This document shows positions 61,315 to 64,000 of a DNA stretch of 64,000 nt, one piece after another. This stretch comes from Clostridiales bacterium 1_7_47FAA (GTDB lineage: Bacteria > Bacillota > Clostridia > Lachnospirales > Lachnospiraceae), in the NCBI GenBank assembly GCA_000155435.1, contig DS990260.1:1979831-2043830 (forward strand), written 5' to 3'. Position numbers and translations under genes: made by a program. The notes below the pieces were generated by a model. That model was not told where the DNA came from. It saw nothing but the letters and a program-made list of their open reading frames with translations, and made no database searches. Each line of letters starts with the position of its first letter. Position 1 is the first letter of the stretch.

Positions 61315-62331
61315 TCACACCAGCTTCTGAACGGAGGTCCTTTCAATGAATTTCAATTCCAGGGCCTCGGTCCTTGCCCCGCCCCTCTCACCGGGCTGCT
61401 CCATCCGTTTCAGCAAAAGCCTGACCGCACCCACGGCAATGGCCGACGTATCCAGGCGGAAGCTGGTAATCCCATGGCGTTCAAAGGCCATGACATCCTC
61501 ATCGCACTCCTCAAAACCGATGAGGGAAATATCCTTTCCCGGCGTCATCCCATGGTTCCTGACAGCTTCCAGCATGCCTGTTGTCAGGGTGTTGTTGCCT
61601 GCTATGATGGCCGTAGGCGGTTTTTCAAGCCCAATCATCTGGGATGTATAGCGGATGCCCGCCTCTGTCTTCCAGCAGTCCTGTATGAAATACTCATCCC
61701 GCCACGGCAGCCCGTGCGCTGCCAGGCAGTCCCTGAAACCGCGGATGCGTTCCTCTGCAATCCCATGCCCCTCTGCGCCCACCAGGAATGCAATCCTGCT
61801 GTGGCCGTTTTTTATCAGATACCCTGTTCCCTGATACAGGGCTTCGTAGTTCCGGTTCATGATGCAGTCCAGGGATGTATTCTCTTCAAAGTACCTGTCT
61901 ATGAGCACCACCGGCTTCTCTACCTGCTGCAGCCGCGTCAGTTCCTTTAAGGAGGTGGCGTCCAGAATGCCGTCCGCCATCTGGCAGATGGAGCTGCTTA
62001 AAAAACTGCATTCCTCATCTGCTGATTCTGTTGTATAGACCACCACGTAATAGCCGTATTTCTTCATCTCACGGATTACGGTGTTAATCAGCTGGGTGAA
62101 AAAATGATTGTCAATCACAGGGACAATCACCACCACGACCTGGCTCCTGCCGCGGACCATGGCTTTGGCCGTGAAATCCGGGACATAATGAAGTTCCTCA
62201 ATCGCTTTCTGTACCCGCTCTTTTACCTCAGTATTAATCCATTTATAGTCATTCAGTACACGTGATACGGTGGATGGGGACACCTGAGCATACTCCGCCA
62301 CATCTTTGATTGTGATTTTATTCTTTTTCAT
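61315..62331 (-). CDS. LacI-family transcriptional regulator (MTA/nucleoside operon)
   Basis: 338 residues. Helix-turn-helix ITIKDVAEYAQVSPSTVSRVLND at the N-terminus, then an effector domain (VVVVIVPVIDNHFFTQLINTVIREM, VLIDRYFEE, HSRIAFLVGAEGHGIAEERIRGF). Its own upstream region and that of mtnP share a palindrome, so it likely controls both. A GTG at 62337 gives better spacing from GAGG, the ATG at 62331 a better codon; either is possible. An ordinary sugar effector is usual for the family, but the predicted target here suggests a nucleoside or sugar phosphate. Confidence 0.85.
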   Translation of the reverse strand: MKKNKITIKDVAEYAQVSPSTVSRVLNDYKWINTEVKERVQKAIEELHYVPDFTAKAMVRGRSQVVVVIVPVIDNHFFTQLINTVIREMKKYGYYVVVYTTESADEECSFLSSSICQMADGILDATSLKELTRLQQVEKPVVLIDRYFEENTSLDCIMNRNYEALYQGTGYLIKNGHSRIAFLVGAEGHGIAEERIRGFRDCLAAHGLPWRDEYFIQDCWKTEAGIRYTSQMIGLEKPPTAIIAGNNTLTTGMLEAVRNHGMTPGKDISLIGFEECDEDVMAFERHGITSFRLDTSAIAVGAVRLLLKRMEQPGERGGARTEALELKFIERTSVQKLV

Positions 62332-62356
62332 GTGCACTTTTTCCTCTTTTCCGAAC

Positions 62357-62372
62357 CTGAAATCCTTTTCAG
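62357..62372. promoter_or_regulatory. LacI-type operator before the LacI gene
   Basis: CTGAAATCCTTTTCAG, matching the core of the mtnP operator in 15 of 16 bases. A TATACT -10 element (minus strand) sits immediately upstream of it, consistent with autoregulation. Confidence 0.65.
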
Positions 62373-62507
62373 TATAGCAATATTACCATATCTGACATTA
62401 TTTTGCAAGAGGTGCGGGGGGATATTCCAAAAAAGTAATACCAAACCGTTTCTTTTGTGTTACAATAAGGAATGGATATAAACCATATATGATTAGGAGG
62501 ACAGATA

Positions 62508-62966
62508 ATGTCATACACATTAACCAGCGTAACAATCCGTACGGACAATACACCGGAGGGCATGAAAAAGATTGGGGAATTATGGGCCGACGTGGCAGGA
62601 GGAAAGCTTCCCATCCTATTTGACAGTGCACAGAACTTCCAGACGGGGATTTCCCCCATCTCAAGATACAGCAATTATGCAGGAGATGAAACCGGCGCCT
62701 ACGACCTCTCCGTCATGGGAGTGACAGCGGACTTCTTCCAGCACATGGAACATCTGGTCAGCGAAGGCGTGTACCGCAAATATGACGAGGCCGATGAAAG
62801 CGGCGACATAGGCGCATGTACCAGAAAAGCATGGGAACGCGTGTGGGCTGAACAGAAAAACGGCGGGATTGTGCGGGCCTTCACGATGGATTATGAGAGC
62901 AGCGTGCCTGCGGAGTATACAAAGGACGGGAAGGCCCATTGTTATCTGTATATTGCGTTACGGTAA
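62508..62966 (+). CDS. GyrI-like effector-binding domain protein
   Basis: 152 residues, single domain. The tail EYTKDGKAHCYLYIALR and the two-repeat SPISRYSNY...DLSVMG layout resemble the stand-alone GyrI-like (AraC effector-binding) family. No DNA-binding domain is attached, so it is probably a small-molecule-binding or hydrolase-like protein. AGGAGGAC precedes the ATG. It is monocistronic, divergent from the LacI gene. Function unknown. Confidence 0.65.
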   Translation: MSYTLTSVTIRTDNTPEGMKKIGELWADVAGGKLPILFDSAQNFQTGISPISRYSNYAGDETGAYDLSVMGVTADFFQHMEHLVSEGVYRKYDEADESGDIGACTRKAWERVWAEQKNGGIVRAFTMDYESSVPAEYTKDGKAHCYLYIALR

Positions 62967-62981
62967 GGCTGCGGATGCTTA

Positions 62982-63911
62982 TTACTGGGGCGGCAGGAAC
63001 TTTCCCTTTTTCCCACGGTAATGCCACAGGACACACCCAATGGCCGCCAGGGTCACCAGGGTTGTGAACAGACCGCCTTCCGGGCCGAACAATCCGCCGT
63101 TTAGCAGGTTTTCCTCACCGATGACCGTTGTGAACATCCGGGGCGTATTGATTCCGCTTACCTCAAATCCATATACAGGGCCTTGGAAATAATTCCAGGC
63201 AATGTGAAAGCCGATAGGAATCCACAGCTGGTCCGTGAACCAGAAAAGAAGGCCAAGGAAAATCCCCACAAGGCAGATATTGATAAAGCCCAGAAGACTG
63301 AAATTACTGTTGGAGGAGTGCGCGATACCAAACAGAAGCGCCGGAAGGATCAGGGCCAGCCATCCAGGTCTGGCCTGCCGCAGGGCATCCATGGCATATC
63401 CCCTGAAAAAGATTTCCTCGCCAAATCCCACTGATATGAACATGACCAGATAACCTATGAGCCACGGGTCCAGGCCTGCTTTCCCAAAACTCATGGATGC
63501 ATTGCCGGTCAGGCAGATTCCCGCGGCAACCAGCGTAATCATGACCATACCGATGAGAAGGCCCTTGCCCAAATCCCTTAACCATCCTTTACCGTGTATG
63601 CCAAGGTTTTTCCAGGATGAATGGAAGCCCCATTTCCACAGGGCAAGCGGGAGGAATATGATGACCAGGTTCTGGATGCATATCAGGATAATCATATACC
63701 AATGGTCCGCCTGCCCCCTGTATGCCTCCATCAGGCTGCCGTCCCCGTCCATGATTCCCAGGCTCATCAACAGGATCCGGAAGGCAAGGGAGAATGCCAG
63801 GGCAATCGCTACTATGATTACAGGTATGACCATATCCCATATCAATACAAGACTGAGGAACTTATAACCCCATCTGACCTGTCCCTGCTGGTTCTTAAAC
63901 GGATTTTTCAT
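62982..63911 (-). CDS. CPBP-family intramembrane metalloprotease (CAAX protease-like)
   Basis: 309 residues, about eight membrane spans. Motif 1 is VGFGEEIFFRGYAMDALRQ (EExxxR), followed by FGIAHSSNSNF (FxxxH) and later GFHIAWNYFQG (HxxxN/B), the four CPBP sites. Such glutamic-type proteases in bacteria act in bacteriocin immunity or membrane protein processing; the target here is unknown. The ATG at 63911 follows a weak AGGAGAT site. The rest of the window (63912-64000) holds no recognised gene. Confidence 0.82.
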   Translation of the reverse strand: MKNPFKNQQGQVRWGYKFLSLVLIWDMVIPVIIVAIALAFSLAFRILLMSLGIMDGDGSLMEAYRGQADHWYMIILICIQNLVIIFLPLALWKWGFHSSWKNLGIHGKGWLRDLGKGLLIGMVMITLVAAGICLTGNASMSFGKAGLDPWLIGYLVMFISVGFGEEIFFRGYAMDALRQARPGWLALILPALLFGIAHSSNSNFSLLGFINICLVGIFLGLLFWFTDQLWIPIGFHIAWNYFQGPVYGFEVSGINTPRMFTTVIGEENLLNGGLFGPEGGLFTTLVTLAAIGCVLWHYRGKKGKFLPPQ

Positions 63912-64000
63912 CGTAATCTCCTATGCTGTCATTTATTTTCCTATCTGGAATCCATCACATACCGGCCGCCGGGATACTGGAAGCCGTGGCGTACCGGTAA

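Overview
The window looks like chromosome of a gut Clostridia species of the Lachnospiraceae, most like an Enterocloster (Clostridium bolteae/clostridioforme) relative. This is inferred from moderate GC, strong AGGAGG-type ribosome sites, sporulation genes (spoIIM next to nudF and xerD), and carbohydrate, nucleoside and 2-hydroxyacyl-CoA genes. No rRNA or tRNA gene, complete insertion sequence or prophage was seen.

Layout. 1-5.2 kb: an Lsr-type autoinducer-2 locus, with lsrC(partial)-lsrA diverging from lsrR-lsrK-cupin across a region holding two consensus promoters and a shared operator. 5.2-6.6 kb: a complete type I toxin-antitoxin locus with a legible antisense RNA promoter and terminator, then a decayed MntA/HEPN pair. 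6.6-7.4 kb: NUDIX gene. 7.4-17.7 kb: a catabolic operon (sugar ABC importer, Gfo/Idh oxidoreductase, two TIM-barrel isomerase-like proteins, two VOC proteins) diverging from a LacI regulator and an FMN alpha-hydroxyacid dehydrogenase. 17.7-21.3 kb: three-subunit xanthine-dehydrogenase-type molybdenum hydroxylase. 21.8-30.4 kb: ruvA-ruvB-zapA-U32 peptidase-ftsW-PBP, linking Holliday junction processing, division and cell wall synthesis. 30.7-43.7 kb: mostly housekeeping genes (YprB-like nuclease, BlaI/M56 pair, xerD, a membrane lipase, spoIIM, nudF, proC, lysA, pyk, rhomboid-like protein, CorA). 44-48.4 kb: a very large 2-hydroxyacyl-CoA dehydratase activator. 48.8-49.5 kb: an AI-2E-family pseudogene split by a MITE-like element. 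49.4-61 kb: purine salvage, with adenine deaminase, NCS2 permease, adenosine deaminase and a GntR regulator, then a BMP-type nucleoside importer with a HAD phosphatase and methylthioadenosine phosphorylase. 61.3-64 kb: LacI regulator, GyrI-like protein and CPBP protease.

Cross-cutting signals. A small inverted-repeat element (TA target duplication) occurs as two good copies and one scrambled copy. Short tandem repeats have expanded inside or at the ends of several genes, most strikingly zapA. Regulators can be paired with candidate operators by shared palindromes: LsrR, BlaI, GntR, and the LacI-family protein with the methylthioadenosine operon. A relic resembling a type I-C CRISPR repeat lies at 37.8 kb without cas genes.
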